A stretch of DNA of 64,000 nucleotides from Streptomyces sindenensis. Its GTDB lineage: Bacteria > Actinomycetota > Actinomycetes > Streptomycetales > Streptomycetaceae. Under the pieces are notes generated by a model. The model worked only from the letters and a program-made list of their open reading frames with translations, was not told the DNA's origin and searched no databases. The first letter of the stretch is position 1, and each line of letters opens with the position of its first letter. Made by a program: the position numbers and the translations under genes. Shown here in pieces: positions 52,706 to 61,002 of this stretch. The DNA lies in assembly GCF_014649035.1 (NCBI RefSeq), contig NZ_BMSG01000021.1, positions 58,065 through 122,064 on the forward strand, given 5' to 3'.

Positions 52706-53131
52706 ATGAGTGCTGTTCCCCGATCCGAGAAAGCCGGGAAGGCCGGGAAGGCGGCGAAGCCTTCCGGGCGCTTCCGCCGTATGCTCGACCGGCTCTCCAG
52801 CTCCCAGGAGGACCTGGAGTCCAAGGAGCTTCGGGAGGACGCGCAGGCCACCGGCTGCACCCGGATCTCCGAGTGCTCCGACCGGCAGATCGTGAAGGTG
52901 GCTGGTACGTTGCGGACCGTCACCCTCCGCCCCCGGGCCGGAGTGCCCGCCCTGGAGGCGGAGCTCTTCGACGGCACCGAGCCGCTGGACGTGGTCTGGC
53001 TCGGCCGTCGCTCCATCGCCGGCATCGAGCCCGGCCGCCGGATCATCGCCTCGGGGCGGGTCGCCATGAGCCACGGCCGCCGGGTGCTGTTCAACCCCAC
53101 ATACGAACTCCGACCGCTCGGCAAGGAGTAG
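52706..53131 (+). CDS. OB-fold nucleic acid-binding-domain protein
   Basis: 141 residues from the ATG at 52706. TACCCT (52694-52699) lies six bases upstream; the message is probably leaderless. A Lys/Ala-rich N terminus (MSAVPRSEKAGKAGKAAKPS) precedes RFRRMLDRLSSSQEDLESKEL and an OB-fold strand pattern (VKVAGTLRTVTLRP, AELFDGTEPLDVVWLGRRSI, GRRIIASGRVAM). The same family sits beside DUF3159 and TrkA genes in mycobacteria. Nucleic-acid binding is inferred from fold only. Confidence 0.85.
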   Translation: MSAVPRSEKAGKAGKAAKPSGRFRRMLDRLSSSQEDLESKELREDAQATGCTRISECSDRQIVKVAGTLRTVTLRPRAGVPALEAELFDGTEPLDVVWLGRRSIAGIEPGRRIIASGRVAMSHGRRVLFNPTYELRPLGKE

Positions 53132-53134
53132 CCG

Positions 53135-53923
53135 GTGACGTCTCTCGACAAGCCGACGTCCGACACGGACCAGACCCACGGCACCGACCCGCTGCACACC
53201 GGCGGGAGGCACGCCGCCCAGCAGGACGCGGAGTCGAAGGCCGTCACCGAGGCCGCCCTCTTCGAGGCCTTCGGCGGGGTGCGCGGCATGGTGGAGACAG
53301 TCCTCCCCGGGCTGCTCTTCGTCACGATCTTCACCATCAACAAGAACCTCAACGCCTCGGCCATCGCGGCCCTGGCGGTCTCCCTGGCCCTCGTCGTCGT
53401 CCGGCTGATCCGCCGGGACACCGTCAAGCACGCCTTCAGCGGCGTCTTCGGGGTGGCCTTCGGCGTCCTCTTCGCGAAGATGACGGGCGAGGCCAAGGAC
53501 TTCTATCTGCCGGGCATGCTCTACACCCTCGGCCTCTCGATCGCCTACATCGCCACCGCCGCCGGCGGCGTACCCCTGATCGGTCTGATCCTCGGCCCGG
53601 TCTTCAAGGAGAACCTCTCCTGGCGGACCCGTAACCCGGGCCGGAAGAAGGCGTACACCAAGGCCAGCTACGCCTGGGGCTTCATCCTGCTGGCCAAGTG
53701 CGCGATCCTCTTCCCGCTCTACTGGTGGGCCGACACCACCCAGTTCGGCTGGGTGCTCATCGCGCTGAAGATCCCGCCGTTCCTGCTCGCGGTCTATCTG
53801 ACCTGGATCTTCCTCGCGAAGGCGCCGCCGCCCATCGACGTCTTCGCCGAGATGGAGGCGGAGGAACGGGCCGAGAAGGAGCGCAAGGCCGCGGCGGCGG
53901 CCCTCCGCGACCCGGAGGCCTGA
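53135..53923 (+). CDS. DUF3159 membrane protein
   Basis: 262 residues, GTG at 53135; AAGGAG overlaps the end of the previous gene, so translation is coupled. About six hydrophobic segments between 55 and 235. Family stretches: LFEAFGGVRGMVETVLPGLLF, TVKHAFSGVFGVAFGVLF, WRTRNPGRKKAYTKASYAWG. The family has unknown function and occurs next to TrkA proteins in Actinobacteria, so a role in ion homeostasis is possible. Ends at a 19-bp hairpin. Confidence 0.9.
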   Translation: MTSLDKPTSDTDQTHGTDPLHTGGRHAAQQDAESKAVTEAALFEAFGGVRGMVETVLPGLLFVTIFTINKNLNASAIAALAVSLALVVVRLIRRDTVKHAFSGVFGVAFGVLFAKMTGEAKDFYLPGMLYTLGLSIAYIATAAGGVPLIGLILGPVFKENLSWRTRNPGRKKAYTKASYAWGFILLAKCAILFPLYWWADTTQFGWVLIALKIPPFLLAVYLTWIFLAKAPPPIDVFAEMEAEERAEKERKAAAAALRDPEA

Positions 53924-53937
53924 CACACACCGCACGG

Positions 53938-53976
53938 GAAGGGGCCCGGAACCGCTCAGCGGTTCCGGGCCCCTTC
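53938..53976. terminator. Bidirectional terminator between DUF3159 and TrkA genes
   Basis: Perfect 19-bp arms (53938-53956 and 53958-53976; GAAGGGGCCCGGAACCGCT) around a single base. Confidence 0.9.
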
Positions 53977-53990
53977 GCATGGTCGCCGGC

Positions 53991-54668
53991 TCAGCTCTCC
54001 TCCGGACTCCGCCGGACCGACAGCAGGTCCTCCAACTGCTCCTCCCGCGCCTGGGCGGCCACGAACAGCAGCTCGTCACCGGCCTCCAGGGACTCCTCGG
54101 GGCTCGGCGTCAGCACCCGTGTACCCCGGATGATCGTCACCAGCGAGGTGTCGGAGGGCCAGGCCACGTCCCCGACGCGGATACCGGCCAGCGCCGACTC
54201 CGGCGGCAGCGTCAGCTCCACCAGGTTGGCGTCGCCGTGGCTGAAGCGCAGCAGCCGGACCAGATCGCCGACGCTCACCGCCTCCTCGACCAGGGCCGAC
54301 ATCAGACGCGGCGTCGAGACGGCGACGTCCACCCCCCAGGACTCGTTGAACAGCCACTCGTTCTTCGGGTTGTTCACCCGGGCCACCACACGCGGTACGC
54401 CGTACTCGGTCTTGGCGAGCAGCGAGACGACCAGGTTCACCTTGTCGTCCCCGGTCGCGGCGATCACCACGTTGCACCGCTGCAGTGCTGCCTCGTCCAG
54501 CGACGTGATCTCACAGGCGTCCGCGAGCAGCCACTCGGCCATCGGGACCCGCTCCACCGAAATGGCGGTCGGCGCCTTGTCGATCAGCAGCACCTCGTGC
54601 CCGTTCTCCAGCAGCTCGGCGGCGATGGAACGGCCCACCGCGCCCGCTCCGGCAATCGACACACGCAT
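53991..54668 (-). CDS. TrkA-family potassium uptake regulator (second copy)
   Basis: 225 residues, ATG at 54668 overlapping the upstream TrkA stop by one base. RCK_N Rossmann domain: MRVSIAGAGAVGRSIAAELL with Asp in VLLIDKAP, the NAD(H)-binding pattern, then RCK_C (VGDVAWPSDTSLVTIIRGTRV, AGDELLFVA). Binds nucleotide and gates a Trk/Ktr-type transporter. Two separate trkA genes match the mycobacterial ceoB-ceoC pair. RCK_C domains are known c-di-AMP sites in some homologues. Confidence 0.93.
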   Translation of the reverse strand: MRVSIAGAGAVGRSIAAELLENGHEVLLIDKAPTAISVERVPMAEWLLADACEITSLDEAALQRCNVVIAATGDDKVNLVVSLLAKTEYGVPRVVARVNNPKNEWLFNESWGVDVAVSTPRLMSALVEEAVSVGDLVRLLRFSHGDANLVELTLPPESALAGIRVGDVAWPSDTSLVTIIRGTRVLTPSPEESLEAGDELLFVAAQAREEQLEDLLSVRRSPEES

Positions 54669-55336
54669 CAGTGACCGCCTTCCTCGGGACCCTGGGCGAA
54701 GGCCTCTTCGACCTGGGCGATCTCGTCCGTACGCATCATCACGTGGACCAGGTCGCCTTCCTGGAGAACGGTCTGCGAGGTCGGCAGTATGGCCTCGCCC
54801 AACCGGGTGAGGAAGGCCACCCGCACCCCCGTCTCCTCCTGGAGCGTGCTGATCTTGTGGCCGATCCAGGACGGCGTCGTGTGCACCTCGGCGAGCTGCA
54901 CACCCCCGCTCGGATCGCGCCACAGCGGCTCCGCGCCCGACGGCAGCAGCCGCCGCAGCATCTGGTCCGCCGTCCAGCGCACCGTCGCCACCGTGGGGAT
55001 GCCGAGGCGCTGGTAGACCTCGGCGCGCCGGGGGTCGTAGATGCGCGCCGCGACGTTCTCGATGGAGAACATCTCGCGGGCCACCCGGGCCGCGATGATG
55101 TTGGAGTTGTCGCCGCTGCTGACCGCGGCGAACGCCCCGGCGTCCTCGATCCCCGCCTCGCGGAGGGTGTCCTGGTCGAAACCCACCCCGGTGACCCGGC
55201 GACCGCCGAATCCGGACCCGAGACGACGGAACGCCGTCGGGTCCTGGTCGATCACCGCGACGGTGTGCCCCTGCTGTTCCAGGGTCTGTGCGAGAGCGGC
55301 ACCGACGCGCCCGCAGCCCATGATGACGATGTGCAC
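54668..55336 (-). CDS. TrkA-family potassium uptake regulator (first copy)
   Basis: 222 residues, ATG at 55336. RCK_N: MHIVIMGCGRVGAALAQTLE, Asp in VAVIDQDP, GVGFDQDTLREAGIEDA, SGDNSNIIAARVAREMF. RCK_C: SWIGHKISTLQEETGVRVAFL and LQEGDLVHVMM. First of the two-gene operon, divergent from the KimA-like transporter gene 320 bases away, which is the likely partner it gates. Overlap of one base with the second copy shows coupled translation. Confidence 0.93.
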   Translation of the reverse strand: MHIVIMGCGRVGAALAQTLEQQGHTVAVIDQDPTAFRRLGSGFGGRRVTGVGFDQDTLREAGIEDAGAFAAVSSGDNSNIIAARVAREMFSIENVAARIYDPRRAEVYQRLGIPTVATVRWTADQMLRRLLPSGAEPLWRDPSGGVQLAEVHTTPSWIGHKISTLQEETGVRVAFLTRLGEAILPTSQTVLQEGDLVHVMMRTDEIAQVEEAFAQGPEEGGH

Positions 55337-55658
55337 TGTGCGCCTACCCCGCCGTCCTGGTCATCCGGCTGACCTGCGAAAACACGCTGCTCACACTTCT
55401 CTCTCGGCTTGCTGGGCAAACAACGGGGCACACACCCGCGGTGTGGCCCGAGGACGAGCTTAAGCGCCGGGGAAGTCAAGCCCTCATCCGCGTCTCCGCA
55501 TCCTCGCGAACTCCGGTAAAGGGAAAGCAAAACAGGGAGAACAGGCGCAAGGATCTCGTTAAAGAATACGGAGGCGCTCTCCTCCGACCGCAGGAGATTG
55601 CGGGGCCACGTCGAAAGGGCGTGCTTTCCGGCCACGGGCTCCGCTTACGATCCTCAGC
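55337..55658. promoter_or_regulatory. Divergent region trkA pair / KimA-like gene
   Basis: About 320 bases, no gene supported. Relatively AT-rich in 55490-55590. TACGAT (55646-55651) is the likely -10 of the transporter gene. No ydaO riboswitch was seen here, unlike Bacillus kimA. Confidence 0.5.
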
Positions 55659-57707
55659 GTGTCCAAACTGACCGACCTGCCCAAACGGATCCTGATCGGC
55701 CGCGCGCTGCGCAGCGACAAGCTCGGGGAGACCCTGCTCCCCAAGCGCATCGCACTGCCCGTCTTCGCGTCCGACCCGTTGTCCTCGGTGGCGTACGCAC
55801 CGGGAGAAGTCCTCCTCGTGCTGTCCATCGCGGGCGTGTCGGCGTACCACTTCAGCCCCTGGATCGCCGTCGCGGTCGTCGTCCTCATGTTCACGGTCGT
55901 CGCCTCCTACCGGCAGAACGTCCGCGCCTACCCGAGCGGCGGAGGCGACTACGAGGTCGCGACCACCAACCTCGGCCCCAAGGCCGGACTGACCGTCGCC
56001 AGCGCCCTGCTCGTCGACTACGTCCTCACCGTCGCCGTGTCGATCTCCTCCGGCGTCGAGAACCTCGGCTCCGCGATCCCCTTCGTCATCGAGCACAAGA
56101 CGTTCTGCGCCATAGGCGCCATCGTCCTGCTCACCCTGATGAACCTGCGCGGAGTGAAGGAGTCCGGGAGGCTCTTCGCCGTCCCCACCTATCTCTTCGT
56201 GGCCGGCGTCTTCCTCATGATCCTGTGGGGTGCCTTCCGCGGACTGATCCTCGGCGACACGATGCACGCCCCCACCTCCGACCTGGTGATCAAGCCCGAG
56301 CACGAGGGACTGGCGGGGTTCGCCCTCGTCTTCCTCCTCCTGCGGGCCTTCTCCTCGGGCTGCGCCGCGCTGACCGGGGTCGAGGCGATCAGCAACGGGG
56401 TGCCCGCCTTCCGGAAGCCGAAGAGCAGGAACGCCGCGACCACCCTGGCCATGATGGGCCTGCTCGCCGTCACCATGTTCTGCGGCATCATCGGCCTGGC
56501 CCTGGCCACCGACGTCAAGATGGCCGAGAACCCCGCCGTGGACCTGATCCGCGACGGCGTCCCGGTCGGCGCGGGCTTCACCCAGGACCCGGTCATCGCC
56601 CAGGTCGCCGAGGCGGTCTTCGGCGACGGCTCCTTCCTCTTCGTGGCCCTCGCGGCAGCCACCGCCCTGGTCCTCTTCCTGGCCGCGAACACCGCGTACA
56701 ACGGCTTCCCGCTGCTCGGCTCGATCCTCGCCCAGGACCGCTACCTGCCGCGCCAGCTCCACACCCGCGGCGACCGCCTCGCCTTCTCCAACGGCATCGT
56801 GCTGCTGGCCGGAGCCGCGATCCTGCTCGTCTGGATCTACGGCGCCGACTCCACGCACCTGATCCAGCTCTACATCGTCGGGGTCTTCGTCTCCTTCACC
56901 CTCAGCCAGACCGGCATGGTGCGGCACTGGAACCGCCTGCTGGCCGACGAACGGGACCAGGCCCGGCGCCGCCACATGATCCGCTCCCGCGCCATCAACG
57001 CCTTCGGCGCCTTCTTCTGCGGTGTCGTCCTGGTGATCGTCCTCGCCACCAAGTTCACCCACGGCGCCTGGGTGGCCCTGCTCGGCATGGTCATCTTCTA
57101 CGGCACGATGACCGCGATCCGGAAGCACTACGACCGGGTCGCCGACGAGATCGCCGCCGACGAGACCCCCGCCGACGAGAGCGTGCGCCCCTCCCGCGTC
57201 CACGCCATCGTCCTCGTCTCCAAGCTCCACCGCCCCACGCTCCGCGCCCTCGCCTACGCCCAGCTGATCCGTGCCGACCAGCTGGAGGCGCTCTCGATCA
57301 GCGTCGACCCGGACGAGACGAAGGCGCTGCGCGAGGACTGGGAGCGGCGGGCCATCAACGTCCCGCTCAAGATCCTCGACTCGCCCTACCGCGAGGTGAC
57401 CCGCCCGGTCATCGAGTACGTGAAGGGCCTGCGCCGCGAGAGCCCGCGCGACGTGATCAGCGTCTACATCCCCGAGTACGTGGTCGGGCACTGGTACGAG
57501 CACCTGCTGCACAACCAGAGCGCCCTGCGCCTGAAAGGCCGGCTGCTCTTCACGCCCGGGGTCATGGTCACCTCGGTCCCGTACCAGCTCCAGTCCTCGG
57601 AGGCGGCGAAGCAGCGGGCCCGCAGGCGCGCGGACTGGAACGCTCCGGGTTCGGTGCGCAGGGGCCCGGTGGAGCGGGGGCACAAGGAGCCGAACCGCAA
57701 GGGCTGA
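55659..57707 (+). CDS. APC-superfamily potassium transporter, KimA-like
   Basis: 682 residues from a GTG seven bases after TACGAT, probably leaderless. Twelve hydrophobic segments; SDPLSSVAYAPGEVLLVLS, YPSGGGDYEVATTNLGP and LLVDYVLTVAVSISSGVENL match the KimA/YdaO group of proton-coupled potassium importers. A cytoplasmic C-terminal domain of about 190 residues follows (VHAIVLVSKLHRPTLRALAY), the region that in Bacillus KimA forms the regulatory dimer that binds c-di-AMP. Annotation pipelines usually call it an amino acid permease. The adjacent trkA pair supports potassium as substrate. Confidence 0.85.
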   Translation: MSKLTDLPKRILIGRALRSDKLGETLLPKRIALPVFASDPLSSVAYAPGEVLLVLSIAGVSAYHFSPWIAVAVVVLMFTVVASYRQNVRAYPSGGGDYEVATTNLGPKAGLTVASALLVDYVLTVAVSISSGVENLGSAIPFVIEHKTFCAIGAIVLLTLMNLRGVKESGRLFAVPTYLFVAGVFLMILWGAFRGLILGDTMHAPTSDLVIKPEHEGLAGFALVFLLLRAFSSGCAALTGVEAISNGVPAFRKPKSRNAATTLAMMGLLAVTMFCGIIGLALATDVKMAENPAVDLIRDGVPVGAGFTQDPVIAQVAEAVFGDGSFLFVALAAATALVLFLAANTAYNGFPLLGSILAQDRYLPRQLHTRGDRLAFSNGIVLLAGAAILLVWIYGADSTHLIQLYIVGVFVSFTLSQTGMVRHWNRLLADERDQARRRHMIRSRAINAFGAFFCGVVLVIVLATKFTHGAWVALLGMVIFYGTMTAIRKHYDRVADEIAADETPADESVRPSRVHAIVLVSKLHRPTLRALAYAQLIRADQLEALSISVDPDETKALREDWERRAINVPLKILDSPYREVTRPVIEYVKGLRRESPRDVISVYIPEYVVGHWYEHLLHNQSALRLKGRLLFTPGVMVTSVPYQLQSSEAAKQRARRRADWNAPGSVRRGPVERGHKEPNRKG

Positions 57708-57822
57708 CGGGCGTGGCGGGCGTCTCGTGGTAAGCACCACGGCCATGTCCACGTAGACTGATGGGCTGTTGTCCGGCCGTACGCGCGACCGCTTGCCCCC
57801 TTTCTCCCTGGAGCCTCCCCTC

Positions 57823-59151
57823 ATGCAGAACGAACCCACGTCGTCGCTGGTCGGGGAGGAGTACGAGGTCGAGGTCGGGCCCGTCGCACACGGCGGCCAC
57901 TGCATCGCCCGCACCGCCGAGAACCAGGTGCTCTTCGTCCGCCACACGCTGCCCGGCGAGAAGGTCATCGCCAAGGTGACGGACGGCGACACCGACTCCC
58001 GCTTCCTGCGCGCCGACGCGGTACGCATCCTCGAACCGTCCAAGGACCGGGTCGAGGCGCCCTGCCCGTACGCCGGTCCCGGCATGTGCGGCGGCTGCGA
58101 CTGGCAGCACGCGAAGCCGGGCGCACAGCGCCGCCTCAAGGGCGAGGTGATCGCTGAGCAGCTCCGGCGCCTGGCGGGCCTGACCCCCGAGGAGGCCGGC
58201 TGGGACGGCACGGTGATGCCGGCCGACGGCGACAAGCTGCCCGCGGGCGAGGTGCCGGCCTGGCGCACGCGCGTCCAGTACGCCATCGACGCCGAGGGCC
58301 GCGCGGGCCTGAGGAAGCACCGCTCGCACGACGTCCAGCCGATCGACCACTGCCTGATCGCGGCGCCCGGGGTCTCCGAACTCGGCGTCGAGAAGCGCGA
58401 ATGGCCGCAGATCGCCGCGGTGGAGGCCATCACCGCCACCGGCTCGAACGACCGCCAGGTCATCCTCACCCCGAAGCCCGGCGGCCGGCTCCCTCTGGTC
58501 GAGCTGGACAAGCCGGTCTCGGTACTCCGCGTCGACGAGAAGGACGGCGGGGTCCACCGCGTCCACGGCCGCGCCTTCGTCCGCGAGCGCGCCGACGACC
58601 GCACGTACCGCGTCGGCTCCGGCGGCTTCTGGCAGGTCCACCCGCAGGCGGCCAACACCCTGGTCCGCGCGGTCATGCAGGGGCTGCTGCCCCGCAAGAA
58701 CGACACCGCCCTCGACCTCTACTGCGGCGTCGGCCTCTTCGCCGGCGCCATCGGCCAGCGCCTCGGCGAGAAGGGCGCGGTCCTCGGCATCGAGTCCGGC
58801 AAGCGCGCGGTCGAGGACGCCCGCCACAACCTGAAGGACTTGGACCGGGTCCGCATCGAACACGGCAAGGTCGACCAGGTCCTGCCCCGCACGGGCATCA
58901 CGGAGTGCGACCTGATCGTCCTGGACCCGCCGCGCGCGGGCGCGGGCAAGCAGGTCGTCAAGCACCTGTCGGGCCTGGGCGCCCGCAAGATCGCCTACGT
59001 GGCCTGCGACCCGGCGGCCCTGGCCCGGGACCTGGCGTACTTCCGGGAGGGCGGGTACCGGGTGCGGACGCTGCGGGCGTTCGATCTGTTTCCGATGACG
59101 CATCATGTGGAGTGCGTTGCCATCCTTGAACCGGTCGCGAAGGGCTCCTGA
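57823..59151 (+). CDS. TRAM-domain class I methyltransferase (RlmCD/TrmA family, 5-methyluridine)
   Basis: 442 residues from the ATG at 57823; TAGACT at 57754-57759 is a plausible promoter -10. N-terminal TRAM domain (EVEVGPVAHGGHCIARTAEN), a [4Fe-4S] cluster region with CPYAGPGMCGGCDWQH, SAM-binding LDLYCGVGLFAGAIGQRL, LDPPRAGAG, and the catalytic Cys in YVACDPAALARDLAYF. These methylate uridines in 23S rRNA or tRNA. Last gene of the conserved block. Confidence 0.93.
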   Translation: MQNEPTSSLVGEEYEVEVGPVAHGGHCIARTAENQVLFVRHTLPGEKVIAKVTDGDTDSRFLRADAVRILEPSKDRVEAPCPYAGPGMCGGCDWQHAKPGAQRRLKGEVIAEQLRRLAGLTPEEAGWDGTVMPADGDKLPAGEVPAWRTRVQYAIDAEGRAGLRKHRSHDVQPIDHCLIAAPGVSELGVEKREWPQIAAVEAITATGSNDRQVILTPKPGGRLPLVELDKPVSVLRVDEKDGGVHRVHGRAFVRERADDRTYRVGSGGFWQVHPQAANTLVRAVMQGLLPRKNDTALDLYCGVGLFAGAIGQRLGEKGAVLGIESGKRAVEDARHNLKDLDRVRIEHGKVDQVLPRTGITECDLIVLDPPRAGAGKQVVKHLSGLGARKIAYVACDPAALARDLAYFREGGYRVRTLRAFDLFPMTHHVECVAILEPVAKGS

Positions 59152-59427
59152 CCTGCGGTTTCTCCCGTGCGCGTTATGTGCGGTGTGGGCGTTACAGGCG
59201 ATATCTTGACGCTGAAATGACGCTCGTGACGCTCATTTGACGCTCGTTCTGATGGGGCGTCGCCTGGCTGATCGTGCAGGTCACGTTGGCTGGGAGGCGC
59301 GCTGCCGTGGGCTGGTTTTGCGGGAGCTTGAAGAGGATTCCGCCGGGTTACGGGGCCCGCCGCTGGTTGCGGTGGCAGGCGCGCTGCTGCCGTACTTCGG
59401 CGGACCGGGCGTGTGGCGGAGCGGGCG
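59152..59427. other. Start of the accessory region: noncoding stretch with TGACGCT direct repeats
   Basis: About 275 bases with no supported gene. TGACGCT occurs at 59207, 59218, 59227 and 59238, spaced 11, 9 and 11 bp. These repeats start where the conserved operon ends and are the first bases that do not look like core Streptomyces sequence. They could bind a regulator or be part of a mobile element end. Confidence 0.45.
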
Positions 59428-59604
59428 TCAGTAGGTGGGACTGTAGGGGCTCCAGTGCCCGAGGAAGGGCTTCAGGTCGTCGGGGCGTGGCTTGGGAATG
59501 TCGGGCAACCGGGGCGGTGTGTTCAGTGGGTCGAGGCGCTCGACGCGGGCTGCTGCCCAGTCGATCCAGGCTTCGGCTTCGGTCTGGGTCTGGCCTGGGG
59601 GCAT
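59428..59604 (-). CDS. Short reverse-strand ORF, probable 3' fragment of a lost gene
   Basis: 58 codons (ATG at 59604 to TGA at 59428). Translation begins MPPGQTQTEAEAWIDWAAAR and ends LKPFLGHWSPYSPTY; the Pro-rich DPLNTPPRLPDIPKPRPDDL core looks like C-terminal tails I have seen in Streptomyces mobile-element hypotheticals. An in-frame TAG lies eight codons upstream. The + strand RHS homology begins just beyond 59604, so the 5' part may have been removed when the RHS fragment came to rest here. Too short to assign a function. Confidence 0.4.
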   Translation of the reverse strand: MPPGQTQTEAEAWIDWAAARVERLDPLNTPPRLPDIPKPRPDDLKPFLGHWSPYSPTY

Positions 59605-59607
59605 GGC

Positions 59608-60046
59608 CTCGACCCGGGCTCCGGCACTCGGCTATCAGTCCGGCTGGACCGACCCCGGCAACGGGGACGTCAACATGGCGGCCCGCTGGTACCAGCCGGG
59701 AAGCGGAGCCTTCACCTCCAGAGACACCTGGCTCCTCGGCCCCAGCCCGGCAGCCCAGGCCAACCGCCACGTATACGCCAACTCAGACCCCGTCAACGGC
59801 ACCGACCCCACCGGCCACAACCGCGCGTGTGCCTGCGGCGGCGGAAGCGTCTTCCTCCGCGGAGGCGGATCCAGGGGCGGCGGAGGCGGCAGCAAAGCCA
59901 CACGGCCCAAGTCCAAGTCGAAGTCCAAGACACGAGCCAAAACCTCCTACCGCGACCCCCGCACGGACCTCTGCAACAGCAGTCGGTGCGGCGCCGGCCG
60001 AGCCCGTCCGGCCAGGCCCTCCAGACCCACCATCCCGACCCGTTAA
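59608..60046 (+). pseudogene. RHS-repeat core fragment (5' truncated)
   Basis: The reading frame is open from 59492, but homology starts at about 59608: ALGYQSGWTDPGNGDVNMAA, RWYQPGSGAFTSRDTW, then NRHVYANSDPVNGTDPTGH. This is the RHS repeat-associated core that ends the shell of RHS toxins and precedes a variable toxin domain. A full RHS protein has over 1000 residues before this point; none is here. After TDPTGH comes a Gly/Lys/Arg-rich linker and a stop at 60046. Another frame continues the Pro/Arg/Asn linker to about 60290 (PPQNPNRGPNAKPAPTRPAP), so a frameshift near 60000 is likely. Confidence 0.75.
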
Positions 60047-60289
60047 GCCGACCGCGCGGGGCCCGATACGCACCAGGCCGGTTGCCAACACCACACGGCC
60101 GGGCAACGGAGGCCGCTGCGCATACAGCTGCTCTTCCTGCACAGGGACCACGAACAGGGCACCCCAAGGAACCGTCACCACCCGCCCGCCCGCCCCACGC
60201 CCTCCTCAGAACCCCAATCGCGGGCCAAACGCCAAGCCGGCACCGACTCGGCCAGCGCCCAAGCCCGACTGGAATCCCAATGCTGCGAA

Positions 60290-61002
60290 GTGGGGGGGGC
60301 AGGCAAGGGATGGAGTGCGGTCTACACAGTCGAGGCCCTGCTCGACCTCCTCGACGGCGGCCAATACACACCTGATCGTGCCCAGGAGGAGTTGCCGGAC
60401 CCGTTCCTGAGTGAGGCGCGCAATCCTGGTGGAGATGCGTCGCGCTCGGAGGATTGTGACGACCAGGCGGGGGAGAACGTGAGCGGCAACATCACTTACA
60501 TGCCTCGGGAGCGATTCCGGCCTGGCAATGACGGATGCCGCGCCACCGGGATCACCGCGGACTTCTCGTCTCCTGAGGACGCGATGGACGGAACCAAGAC
60601 GATCACGAAATGGAAGCCGGACTGTGAGACAGGCGCCACAGTCGTTCCTTATCCCGCTGACTACTGGAACCTCACTGCGCGCCTCGCGCCAAAGCGCGAG
60701 GTCACCTGGCGGGCTGTCAGTTCGGCGGATCCGGTTCGGACCTGCGGAACCTGGTGCCGCTGCACCGGGATGCGAACTCCAACATCATGAGGGGTATCGA
60801 GACAAAGATCGCGAACCAGATCGCTGGAGGCCAGACGGTGCACTACGAGGTCACCCCGATCTATCCCGCGAGGCCGACGGGGATTCCTGACCTGATTCAC
60901 ATACAGGCGTTGGGGAACCAAGGCTTGGACGTTGACTGCTACATCAAGAACGCCGCGGTCTCCGGACCGGCGGTATGTTCTTCTGAGATCTATGCGAGGT
61001 GA
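60290..61002 (+). pseudogene. Frameshifted polymorphic-toxin C-terminal domain, DNA/RNA non-specific endonuclease type
   Basis: First half in one frame: RATGITADFSSPEDAMDGTK, then WKPDC...YPADYWNLTARLAPK. Near 60700, at CCAAAGCGCGAG, the homology moves to another frame: ARGHLAGCQFGGSG, DLRNLVPLHRDANSNIMRGI, then IPDLIHIQALGNQG up to the stop at 61000-61002. RGHL with the following Asn-rich segment is the catalytic region of Endonuclease_NS_2-like toxins. A single base loss (one base missing after AAAG) would explain the shift. A run of eight Gs at about 60292-60299 is a second candidate break upstream. The stop overlaps the SUKH immunity gene start. Confidence 0.65.

Noticed and set aside
59237..59434. 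65-codon forward ORF after the methyltransferase
   Set aside because: No Shine-Dalgarno and no familiar motif; starts inside the TGACGCT repeats.
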